Source: Chitinophaga sp. HK235 (GTDB taxonomy: Bacteria > Bacteroidota > Bacteroidia > Chitinophagales > Chitinophagaceae). From it: 64,000 nt of DNA. How positions within the stretch are numbered: position 1 is the first letter of the stretch; each line of letters opens with the position of its first letter. Shown here piece by piece: positions 48,904-56,431 of this stretch. The stretch lies in NCBI RefSeq assembly GCF_018255755.1, contig NZ_CP073766.1, positions 1,240,001 through 1,304,000 of the forward strand, written 5' to 3'. The notes under the pieces are model-generated. The model was not told the origin of the DNA. It saw only the letters and a list, made by a program, of their open reading frames with translations, and searched no databases. Made by a program: the position numbers and the translations under genes.

Positions 48904-48986
48904 TTCTGGGCGCTACTAAATTGGGGAGCACTTCATTACCCCGAAATTTCTAATTTTCAGTGCTACAGTTTTTGGGGAGGAGATCA

Positions 48987-49654
48987 AGGCGTCCTCTTTT
49001 TTTATGGAGTACTAAATTCAATGATGTGTTTTTCGTTTTTATAGTACAGCCAAAGGAAAAAGACTTTCTGCAATCGTTAAAGCAAACCTTGAGAACCACC
49101 CAGTCCGTGTAGTGGATAATGTGATCGAAAAGACAGACATCACCTATAACTATATTTCTTAACTTAGTAAAAGCCGGTTAACCTGTAACAATAGCCCTGA
49201 TAAATTCTTACGAACTCAGCGGCGATGAAGTTCGGCATGCGATAACTAAATATGGAAATTTCGACGCTGTATTAAAAACAAATCCCAACGGAAATCCAAC
49301 CGGAAACACTTATTCGGCAGCAGCAGAAATTGGCGCTGACCATTCCTGAAAAAATACGACGTATCCTGGAGGGTACAGGATATTTCCCTATTCATTTAAT
49401 TTTTTTAACTCCGCAAGAAGAGATTGAAACTAACTTTATTAAAAAGCAAAATTGCGTTTCTATTCTGTAGTCTGGACTTTACAAATAATATTTAGTCAGA
49501 ATTGATCTTTCAATATCCGCACAATGTGGTTGAATGCGTAGATTCCAACACATATATTTCATATCTTAGTAAAAGCTGATTAACCTGTATAAAGTACAGT
49601 AAGGAAATCGGAGTTATATAGAAGGAATTCGACTAAATGCTCAACTAAAAAAGA
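48987..49654. other. Decayed intergenic region with a 37-bp direct repeat
   Basis: No intact gene. Short frames look protein-like but are broken: one near 49060-49162 (TAKGKRLSAIVKANLENHPV) and one near 49195-49347 (INSYELSGDEVRHAITKYG). A 37-bp direct repeat occurs at 49151-49187 and 49553-49589 with 4 mismatches (core CTTAGTAAAAGC and TTAACCTGTA). These are probably remains of mobile DNA next to the tRNA gene. Confidence 0.4.
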
Positions 49655-49679
49655 AAAACCTGCGACTAGCGCAGGTTTT
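49655..49679 (-). terminator. Terminator of tRNA-Lys
   Basis: Ten-bp perfect stem (AAAACCTGCG / CGCAGGTTTT) with a five-base loop, 12 nt beyond the tRNA 3' end. Confidence 0.8.
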
Positions 49680-49691
49680 AAAAGTTGTCTG

Positions 49692-49765
49692 TGATCCCGC
49701 TGGGACTCGAACCCAGGACCCATACATTAAAAGTGTATTGCTCTACCAACTGAGCTACGGAATCA
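49692..49765 (-). tRNA. tRNA-Lys (UUU)
   Basis: 74 nt on the minus strand, folding as a cloverleaf. The acceptor stem pairs TGATTCC with GGGATCA. The D-arm is GCTC...GAGC. The anticodon arm is ATACA-CTTTTAA-TGTAT with anticodon TTT. The T-arm is CTGGG-TTCGAGT-CCCAG. CCA is not encoded. Its 3' end is repeated at 44044-44058, which suggests use as an integration site. Confidence 0.97.
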
Positions 49766-49857
49766 TTACCTTTTCTCTAAGGGAGTGCAAAGATAGAAAA
49801 TAATTTATTTCTACCAAATATATAACCATATATTTTGCAAGCACTTAAAAAAAGAGC

Positions 49858-51795
49858 TTATCGTGTGGTTACAGTAAGTCCCGATCTGGCCTGTATTACA
49901 GGGGCTACACACTTAAAGCTCACCCGGTAAATATTATCGCCCCATTTCTGCCGGATACCCTGGTCTTCCATCGTTTGAAGGGTTACTTTTTCTACGGAGG
50001 CTTCCAGCTGACGGGCTGGATAAGACACCATAAAATCTCTGGAAGTAGTATGGATGACCAGCTTTCCCGGCTGAAGGATACTCACCGGATAACAGGTCAT
50101 GAGGTGTTGGATGAAGGTACCGGCAGCTTTCAGAGACACCTGGTCTTCGATCTGTACAGAACGCCGGCGGTTGAGCCGGATGCTTCGCTTCCACTGCTCA
50201 ATACCGGCTGCTTCCGGATAAGTAGCTGTCAGGTCCAGTGACAGCTGACTGTAGCCTGCGGCGGACTTATACTCCACCTGGGTGGCTTTATAACGGGGAC
50301 CCGGTAATTGCGTATATCCGTTGACGTCAGGCAGGTTATGGTAATCGGAGCGGTTAAACCAGATATCGTAACGTTTATCACTGAAAGTACGGGCCGTATA
50401 GGTACCACGCCCCACATCGATGATGACAGGCAGACCGTCATAGTAAACGATATAGTTACCGACGTCGTTATGATTATGACTTTCGTCGTTGCTACCTCCT
50501 TTGGCTGCTACATAAAAGCCACTGACATTACCACCATGATCGCGGGCCACCATCACCTGCAGATCAGGCCACCAAACGTTTTGCGGCATCGGTAGTCCTT
50601 TGGGGGTTGCTTTCACTTCCTGTTGCAGGAAGAGGGAGAAGAAGTTACGGAAGAAATGATAGTTGCCGCCGAAGGTCCTGTCTTCCCGGAAATAATACGC
50701 GCCAAAACGCATCATATCCGTATCAGCGATCGCTTTACCAAAACGGTAGATCATCATACCGTCCATACCGGGCTGTGGGTCTGCGTCGGCAAAGTCCAGA
50801 AAATAACGTTCGCTGATCTGTGCCTGGTAGATAAACTGTCCCATTTTCCTCACTTTATCATCCTGGAAGACATAGTTAAAAGCATGATGGGTGGCCAGGT
50901 CCAGCAGCGAGATGTTGTCAAACAGCGAGGCTGCGGCTGCACCCCAGTAACCGGGTCCTTCGTCACAACCTCCGTCTGCGGGATAAGGGTCCAGGAAGTT
51001 GTCCAATGTCAGCAGTATATGCTGCACGGCGGATATCCGCTTGTGTTCATCCTTTTCGAGTAATAGTACGGCGTTGAGCCAGTTGGAGCAGATCCAGGGG
51101 TTCCAGTTATTGGGACGGCGACCGCTGCTGGCATTGCCCATCCAGCCATGATGTTTGGTCATCAGTGGCTGGAAGATACGTTTATCGGTTTCTTCGTATA
51201 TGCGTTTCCGGATTTGCGGTGAAACAGCATCCAGCTGGTCTCCAACGTAATAATCCACCCAGGCGAGCAACGTGGCTGTTTCTGCAGAAAACAGCTCTAC
51301 AAACGGAGAAGACACATCAGGCAGGCCCGCATAGTCTTTCCCTTTGGGCAAATGAGCCGAAGCTCCCCAGAAAGATTCTTCACAAACAGACCACACCCCG
51401 TTGATGATATCATCAGTGAAACGGCCTTTATGCTCCAATATTTCAGCGAGTAATAAAGTGGCCAATGCCTCCCGTTTACGGTTGGCAATCGCCTGATAAT
51501 CGCTGCGGTTACCGGTTCGCACGATCAGCAGAGAAGTGGTGGCCGGTATGCCGGGCCATTCATAATGCAGATACCCGGTTGCTTTTTTAATGATAGCGGC
51601 TGCCTGTTCCCGATCTATAGCTGCCCAGGCAGCATCACCGGCAGGTGGAAAAGGGGTCCAGGAGGTACGCGGTATCAACAGCCGTTCCAGCTGCGTGGTG
51701 GTGTATTTCCCACTCAGGAGATGCTGTGCTGCTGCCTGCAGTGAGATCATACAACTCAGCAACAGCCCTATTGTCCAGCAAAAAAAATTACGCAT
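49858..51795 (-). CDS. Heparinase II/III-like polysaccharide lyase
   Basis: 645 aa. The N-terminus is a signal sequence (MRNFFCWTIGLLLSC). Either signal peptidase I after LQAAAQ or a lipobox LLSC at residue 15 is possible. An alpha/alpha-toroid region occupies about 30-390. The heparinase II/III-type beta-sandwich follows, with the family motif SHNHNDVGNYIVYYDG near residue 440, then VIIDVGRGTY. Such enzymes cleave uronic-acid-containing polysaccharides or oligosaccharides by beta-elimination. The gene starts 6 nt after the preceding lyase gene ends and closes the PUL operon. Exact PL family and substrate cannot be decided from the sequence alone. Confidence 0.88.
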   Translation of the reverse strand: MRNFFCWTIGLLLSCMISLQAAAQHLLSGKYTTTQLERLLIPRTSWTPFPPAGDAAWAAIDREQAAAIIKKATGYLHYEWPGIPATTSLLIVRTGNRSDYQAIANRKREALATLLLAEILEHKGRFTDDIINGVWSVCEESFWGASAHLPKGKDYAGLPDVSSPFVELFSAETATLLAWVDYYVGDQLDAVSPQIRKRIYEETDKRIFQPLMTKHHGWMGNASSGRRPNNWNPWICSNWLNAVLLLEKDEHKRISAVQHILLTLDNFLDPYPADGGCDEGPGYWGAAAASLFDNISLLDLATHHAFNYVFQDDKVRKMGQFIYQAQISERYFLDFADADPQPGMDGMMIYRFGKAIADTDMMRFGAYYFREDRTFGGNYHFFRNFFSLFLQQEVKATPKGLPMPQNVWWPDLQVMVARDHGGNVSGFYVAAKGGSNDESHNHNDVGNYIVYYDGLPVIIDVGRGTYTARTFSDKRYDIWFNRSDYHNLPDVNGYTQLPGPRYKATQVEYKSAAGYSQLSLDLTATYPEAAGIEQWKRSIRLNRRRSVQIEDQVSLKAAGTFIQHLMTCYPVSILQPGKLVIHTTSRDFMVSYPARQLEASVEKVTLQTMEDQGIRQKWGDNIYRVSFKCVAPVIQARSGLTVTTR

Positions 51796-51801
51796 AAAAC
51801 A

Positions 51802-53019
51802 TCAGTAAGTACGGTGAGTAAGACGGTACAAGTCAGAGGGAACAAATGGATGCTGCTGCCATAAAGTGGCAAATCCGGCCTCCGGATACCTATCGGCGGC
51901 CCTCACGGTCAGCGCTGTAAAACTATCCGGGTTCAGCGGTTTGATCTGCTGGTAGGTCCATTTCTTTTGGCCTGCGGCATAAGGCAGCATCCACCGGAAC
52001 GCTTGCTCCAGGCTCTTTTGAGCCGGGCTTTCATAATGCCACAGGTCAATAGCTGTATTTTCCGCCAGCAGGGCCAGCTGCACAAATCCTTCCAGGTTCA
52101 TCTGCGAATAGTTCCATGACAGTGTCCTGGCCAGCTCCAGTGGCTGGCGGCCATCCGGGGTCAGCTGACGGTCTATCCGCTGTTTCGTTTGTCCGTTCAG
52201 GATAGTCGCGGCCAGTTCACGCTGTTCTGTAAACAATGCCATCACTACCGCCTGCACATCGTACCAGGTGCCGTGATTGTTGAGCTGACGGGCTTCATCC
52301 AGCCCAATGGGACTGGTACGCATCCATTCCAGAAAACGGCGGTACCAGGACTGTATACCGGCATAGTCGTCTGTTGTCAGCTCCGGCGCAGCTTTCAACA
52401 GCTGAATACCATCCACCAGCATAGCGGTATTATGTGTATCTATGAGCCCTATCCCCCGCCCTTCCGTAATACCTGGTATGGCCTGACCGTAGTTGAGATG
52501 CGGATTCATCAGCGTAGCGCTGTCCAGAAACCAGGCTCGCAGCAGTTTTACGGCATGTGCCGCATAACGGGATTCCCCTGTGAAATACCAGGTTACACCC
52601 AACGTATATACGTCCCGGCACAAAGCATTGTAATATTCCGCGTCCTGTATATCGAATCTTTCGGGATTAACAACACCATCCCGGCGTACATAGGGCAATC
52701 CATCCGGCTTGGTGGAATCAGGCCACCAGTAAGGGCCTACACTCATATAGTCGTGTACGTTACCACTGGGTGGCAGTTTCTTTTTAAATGTAACGGAATA
52801 AATCCCATGCTGTAAAGTTTTCTCGGCTGTTGCCTGCAAACCTTTGAGAGCCGCCAGCAGTCCGCTATCCCCTAACTGCAGTTTTATTTTATTCGCCTCC
52901 AGGGTGGCTGATTTCAGTAAAAACGTTTGCACATCAATGCCACCAGCCGGGTGAACAAACTGCTGCGCCACCGCTCCCAACCCCGCCAGCAACAGACATA
53001 TGGAGAGAAGATATTTCAT
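51802..53019 (-). CDS. Secreted alginate-lyase-fold enzyme (PF05426 type)
   Basis: 405 aa from the ATG at 53019, which starts a clean signal peptide (MKYLLSICLLLAGLGAVAQ). An upstream in-frame ATG at 53073 would begin inside the terminator hairpin and is unlikely. Family motifs include YMSVGPYWWPDS (about residue 93), HLNYGQAIPG followed by GRGIGLIDT (about 176), and NNHGTWYDVQ (about 245), with His and Tyr residues typical of beta-elimination lyases of an alpha/alpha barrel. Related enzymes act on alginate (PL5) or glucuronan (PL38). The pairing with a heparinase-like enzyme suggests endo- and exo-acting lyases for one uronate polymer. Confidence 0.87.
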   Translation of the reverse strand: MKYLLSICLLLAGLGAVAQQFVHPAGGIDVQTFLLKSATLEANKIKLQLGDSGLLAALKGLQATAEKTLQHGIYSVTFKKKLPPSGNVHDYMSVGPYWWPDSTKPDGLPYVRRDGVVNPERFDIQDAEYYNALCRDVYTLGVTWYFTGESRYAAHAVKLLRAWFLDSATLMNPHLNYGQAIPGITEGRGIGLIDTHNTAMLVDGIQLLKAAPELTTDDYAGIQSWYRRFLEWMRTSPIGLDEARQLNNHGTWYDVQAVVMALFTEQRELAATILNGQTKQRIDRQLTPDGRQPLELARTLSWNYSQMNLEGFVQLALLAENTAIDLWHYESPAQKSLEQAFRWMLPYAAGQKKWTYQQIKPLNPDSFTALTVRAADRYPEAGFATLWQQHPFVPSDLYRLTHRTY

Positions 53020-53037
53020 ATGTGGAATTTTTAAAAA

Positions 53038-53073
53038 ATGCGAATGATGAACCTGAGGGTTCATCATTCGCAT
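53038..53073 (-). terminator. Intra-operon terminator between lipoprotein and lyase genes
   Basis: Perfect 16-bp stem (ATGCGAATGATGAACC and its complement) with a four-base loop, followed on the minus strand by a T run. It lies 12 nt after the DUF4466-like gene stops. It should lower transcription of the two lyases relative to susCD. Confidence 0.85.
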
Positions 53074-53085
53074 AATAGGTTGATC

Positions 53086-54105
53086 TTACTTCAGCGTATA
53101 ACGTTTGATACTGATCCTGGCGGATTGCCCGATATTATCAACTTTATTGATGAAGATATAGGCGCGGTATTTACCATCACCGGTTTCCACCCACACACCG
53201 GCTTCTTCTTTCAGCCCCAGTGCAAAATCCGGAGAGGTAGACATATCCAGCTTTTCGAAGTCGGGATCATCTACGAAGGTAGTGCCGTATTTCAGACCCG
53301 CCAGATGGAAGTCCTGTACGTTCCAGGCTTTGCTCAGTTTCGTATCCCTGTTAACGTTAGCTGGTAATGTAACACCTGGCAGATAGTCTTTAGGCGCAGC
53401 AGGCGCTACCAGCGCATGTCCAAACTGTACAGACAAACTACGATACAGATATACCAGGTCTATCTTTCCGGGATTGGCAGCAGCCTCTGTAGCATTATAC
53501 AACGCCATATCTGCGATAGACAGATAACACTTGTCGTTGTTGGTAGGAATGAGGTTCAGCTTCATGTCCATTTTGGCAATGGTATAAGGCCCCATCTCAT
53601 AAGTTATTGTCTCTCCATTGCTGCTGGTAGCGCTAAAGGTGAACTTCACCGTTTTACCTCTTGCTTCTTCCGGTATTCTGTAAAAATAACGGAGGGTTAC
53701 CGCATTGGTGTCTTTGGTGAAGGTTGTCACATTCATCCCTTCTTTTGTAACAGAGCGGGCACCAACACCTACCGGCACATCCACCCCGCTGCCGTTGGTA
53801 TAAAAAGAGCTGTCCTGCAGATAGGTGGCAGAATTGGGCAGATCACCGGTTTTCACCTGGACACCCGGAATGGATGCCACTACCTGTGCAGACACCAGCT
53901 TGCCTTTGGATGCAGGAATAGCGATAGCATAGGCAAATTCTATATTCAATCCTACGATATTAGGTCCCAGCGAGCGTTTGATACAATCGTTCTGCAGCTC
54001 ATTTTTAGGCGTAGGCACACTATAATCCTTGTTCTTCGTACAGGCCGTCATCAGTAGCAGGGAAGCGAAGAACAGCGGGATATATGAAAAATGTTTACCA
54101 GTCAT
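53086..54105 (-). CDS. Surface lipoprotein, DUF4466-like
   Basis: 339 aa from the ATG at 54105 (MTGKHFSYIPLFFASLLLMTAC). C22 is the lipid-modified cysteine. The body (CIKRSLGPNIVGLNIEFAYA at about 47-66, later SLSVQFGHAL and ISIKRYTL) resembles the DUF4466 family found beside SusD in PULs that act on uronic-acid polysaccharides. A likely role is glycan binding at the cell surface, as for SusE/SusF. It starts 22 nt after the preceding lipoprotein gene ends. Confidence 0.75.
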   Translation of the reverse strand: MTGKHFSYIPLFFASLLLMTACTKNKDYSVPTPKNELQNDCIKRSLGPNIVGLNIEFAYAIAIPASKGKLVSAQVVASIPGVQVKTGDLPNSATYLQDSSFYTNGSGVDVPVGVGARSVTKEGMNVTTFTKDTNAVTLRYFYRIPEEARGKTVKFTFSATSSNGETITYEMGPYTIAKMDMKLNLIPTNNDKCYLSIADMALYNATEAAANPGKIDLVYLYRSLSVQFGHALVAPAAPKDYLPGVTLPANVNRDTKLSKAWNVQDFHLAGLKYGTTFVDDPDFEKLDMSTSPDFALGLKEEAGVWVETGDGKYRAYIFINKVDNIGQSARISIKRYTLK

Positions 54106-54127
54106 AATACGTGTTTTAAAATACAAC

Positions 54128-54532
54128 TCACTTTTGCACGGTGATAATAACGGTATAAGTCTTTCTTACCTGCCGGTTGCCGGAAACCACGGTATATTTT
54201 TTCGGGTTTGCCAGATCAGAGAAGTCAACTTTACCGGTGATCTTTGGGTCCAGTTTAGCATCGGTAACGAGGGTGAACTGTGGCCACAGGTTCTTCAGGT
54301 CTGTACCAAACAGCACTTCCTGCTGAATGGTGCAGGCAACGGTATCAATCACCGGTGCTTTGGAGCGTACCGTCTGGAAATCGGCGCCCAGCAACTCAAA
54401 ATTGCTGACATAACATTCCGCACGGGCAGTGATCAGCAGGCCGTCTTCATCTACCGGGGTCTCTTTTTTGCAGCTGCTCCAAACCAATGCTGTCATCAGC
54501 AGGATACAGTTTATGATGGCATATTTTTTCAT
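54128..54532 (-). CDS. Small surface lipoprotein, DUF5018-like
   Basis: 134 aa from the ATG at 54532 (MKKYAIINCILLMTALVWSSC). The lipobox cysteine is C21. The mature part carries an Ig-like repeat ending YTVVSGNRQVRKTYTVIITV, the pattern of DUF5018-type modules in PUL lipoproteins. It starts 32 nt after susD ends and is co-transcribed. It is presumed to help glycan binding; no catalytic residues are apparent. Confidence 0.7.
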   Translation of the reverse strand: MKKYAIINCILLMTALVWSSCKKETPVDEDGLLITARAECYVSNFELLGADFQTVRSKAPVIDTVACTIQQEVLFGTDLKNLWPQFTLVTDAKLDPKITGKVDFSDLANPKKYTVVSGNRQVRKTYTVIITVQK

Positions 54533-54564
54533 CGCTTGTTGTTTTTTTGTTAGATAGATAATCA

Positions 54565-56421
54565 CTACATCCACGGCGTGTTCTGTGTCAGGTTGGGGTT
54601 GCGGTCACGCTCACTCTGCGGTATTTTGAAGATGTAACACTGCGCTATATCCCTGTCCGTAGCATTCTGGAAGTAGCGCTGTGCCTGCGCACCCCAGGTG
54701 TCCATACGCCATACGCCGGGGCCTCCGGGTGGGTTCCAGTTTTTCTCCAGGGTTCTCCAGCGACGTACATCAAACGGGCGCAGACCTTCTCCCAGCAATT
54801 CTACGATACGCTCTTGTTCGATGGCACTAAAGAAGGATACTTTATCAGCGGTTTTACCACCAGCCAGTGGCGGAAGGTTACCACGGCGACGCACCCTGTT
54901 CACCAGCGCGATCGCATCGGCCTGCGGGCCATATGCTTCATTGGAAGCTTCAGCATACATCAGGAAAACATCTGCCAGGCGCATTACCGGGAAACTGTAG
55001 TCCCCATCACTACGGCCCTGTCCGGCGTAGTTGCGCAAAAATTTGCGGAACACATAACCGGAGTTGGTACCATCCGTATTATACGAAAGGAAAGTAGTAC
55101 CGTCTATCACGATAGGCTGTGCCCATGTTTTATAGATATAAGGTACCCAACCGGTAGATTTAAGAGAGGCCATACCAACACTCACTTCATAATCCCACAT
55201 AATGGAAGCCTTCATACGATAATCGCGGTTGGCGTAGCTGGCCGGATTAACGGCGGAATTCAGTTTAGTCCTGGCACCCGTTACAGTAGAGGGATTGGTA
55301 GGTATCAGCTTCGGTGCAAAATCGCCGGTAACAGTAGACTGGTACCTGTCGGCAATTTCATAACGCGGCGTTATCCAGCACTGGGAGCCTTCATGGGAGC
55401 GGCCTGCAAAATCACGCATCAGTTCTTCTCCCTGGAAAGTACCAGTACCACCATGTGCAAAGGCCATGACCATTTCACCATCACCATTCGCTGCCGGTGT
55501 AAACAGGTAATAATAGTTGGGAAGTTTTTCTGCTTTGCCCAGGGTATCGCATTCACCGGGTGCTCCGCCACGGAAAAGGTCCAGACCATAATCATTGATT
55601 ACATGTTTAAAGTCTTCTGCAGCGGCCTGATAGGCAGCGGTAGCCGCAGCCGTGCTGGGTTTGAATGTGCTCAGCTCCGGCCAGCCGTTTTTGTTCCAGC
55701 ATGCCCAGTACAGCTGCAACTTGCCACGAAAAGCTAGGGCAGCGGGTTTGGCGGCACGTCCCATCTGATCAGATTTGGCAGGCAGTTTATCAAAAGCATA
55801 GGTAAAATCAGCCATGATGGAGTCTTTTATCTGCGCAATGGGCATACGGGCCAGTGAGGCCACTTCATCATTGGAGGTCACACTGTGGCCCAGGTAAGGC
55901 ACATCTCCCCACATGGAGATAAGACGGAAATAAACCATGCCACGCAGCAGTCTTGCTTCGGCCAGGATACGCTCCAGTTTGGGCACAGACACATTGGTGC
56001 CGGTAGCCAGCATTCTGTTGACATTATCGATCACATAGTTGGTACGGTTCACTCCTCCGTAGAGGTATTTATACATAGCGTCAAACTGCTGCCCAAAACC
56101 GGAAGGGCTATAACCGGTAGAACCGGTGTTCACCACATAGGCACCGCCATGCTGCAAATCGTTACTAACAGTGCTGGTACCTCTGGTCCTTACATATTCT
56201 CCCTGACCATCAAAATAATAATCCCGGTCAAAGAGTGGTCTTACGTCTGCATAAGCACCCATGATGCCGGCAAGCGCATCGGCATCTGTTTTCCAGAAAA
56301 CGTTTTCACCCACTTCTGTAGTAGAAGGCTGGTTCAGCAGATTTTTGGTACAGCTGCCGCCCATCACTACAAAGCTTGTAAGAGCAGCTATTAAACGTAT
56401 CGTTGATGTTGTTTTTTTCAT
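54565..56421 (-). CDS. susD: SusD/RagB-family outer-membrane glycan-binding lipoprotein
   Basis: 618 aa from the ATG at 56421 (MKKTTSTIRLIAAL), giving a normal SPII signal with C24 in VMGGSC. The N-terminal SusD-like TPR region begins LLNQPSTTEVGENVFW. The RagB/SusD C-terminal region includes MRLADVFLMYAEASNEAYG and ERIVELLGEGLRPFDVRRW. It binds the target glycan on the cell surface and caps the SusC transporter. It starts 10 nt after susC ends. Confidence 0.95.
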   Translation of the reverse strand: MKKTTSTIRLIAALTSFVVMGGSCTKNLLNQPSTTEVGENVFWKTDADALAGIMGAYADVRPLFDRDYYFDGQGEYVRTRGTSTVSNDLQHGGAYVVNTGSTGYSPSGFGQQFDAMYKYLYGGVNRTNYVIDNVNRMLATGTNVSVPKLERILAEARLLRGMVYFRLISMWGDVPYLGHSVTSNDEVASLARMPIAQIKDSIMADFTYAFDKLPAKSDQMGRAAKPAALAFRGKLQLYWACWNKNGWPELSTFKPSTAAATAAYQAAAEDFKHVINDYGLDLFRGGAPGECDTLGKAEKLPNYYYLFTPAANGDGEMVMAFAHGGTGTFQGEELMRDFAGRSHEGSQCWITPRYEIADRYQSTVTGDFAPKLIPTNPSTVTGARTKLNSAVNPASYANRDYRMKASIMWDYEVSVGMASLKSTGWVPYIYKTWAQPIVIDGTTFLSYNTDGTNSGYVFRKFLRNYAGQGRSDGDYSFPVMRLADVFLMYAEASNEAYGPQADAIALVNRVRRRGNLPPLAGGKTADKVSFFSAIEQERIVELLGEGLRPFDVRRWRTLEKNWNPPGGPGVWRMDTWGAQAQRYFQNATDRDIAQCYIFKIPQSERDRNPNLTQNTPWM

Positions 56422-56431
56422 GATTACAGCT

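Larger units (their letters stand above)
47591..48986 (+). mobile_element. IS3-family insertion sequence, complete
   Basis: 1396 bp bounded by perfect 52-bp inverted repeats (47591-47642 and 48935-48986) with TG...CA termini (TGATCTCCTCCCC). A 4-bp direct repeat AGGC flanks it on both sides (47587-47590 and 48987-48990), the target duplication. It carries overlapping-type orfA and orfB with an apparent frameshift signal. The perfect repeats, intact genes and intact target duplication indicate a recent insertion. Confidence 0.95.

Noticed and set aside
47541..48937. IS boundaries placed at TGAAGTG (47541) and CACTTCA (48937)
   Set aside because: The 52-bp perfect inverted repeats with TG/CA ends and flanking AGGC duplication at 47591 and 48986 fit far better; the TGAAGTG pair belongs to the interrupted palindrome on the left and a chance match on the right.
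54814..55737. 307-codon plus-strand frame opposite susD
   Set aside because: Shadow of the susD gene; no recognisable domain and no ribosome binding site or operon context.
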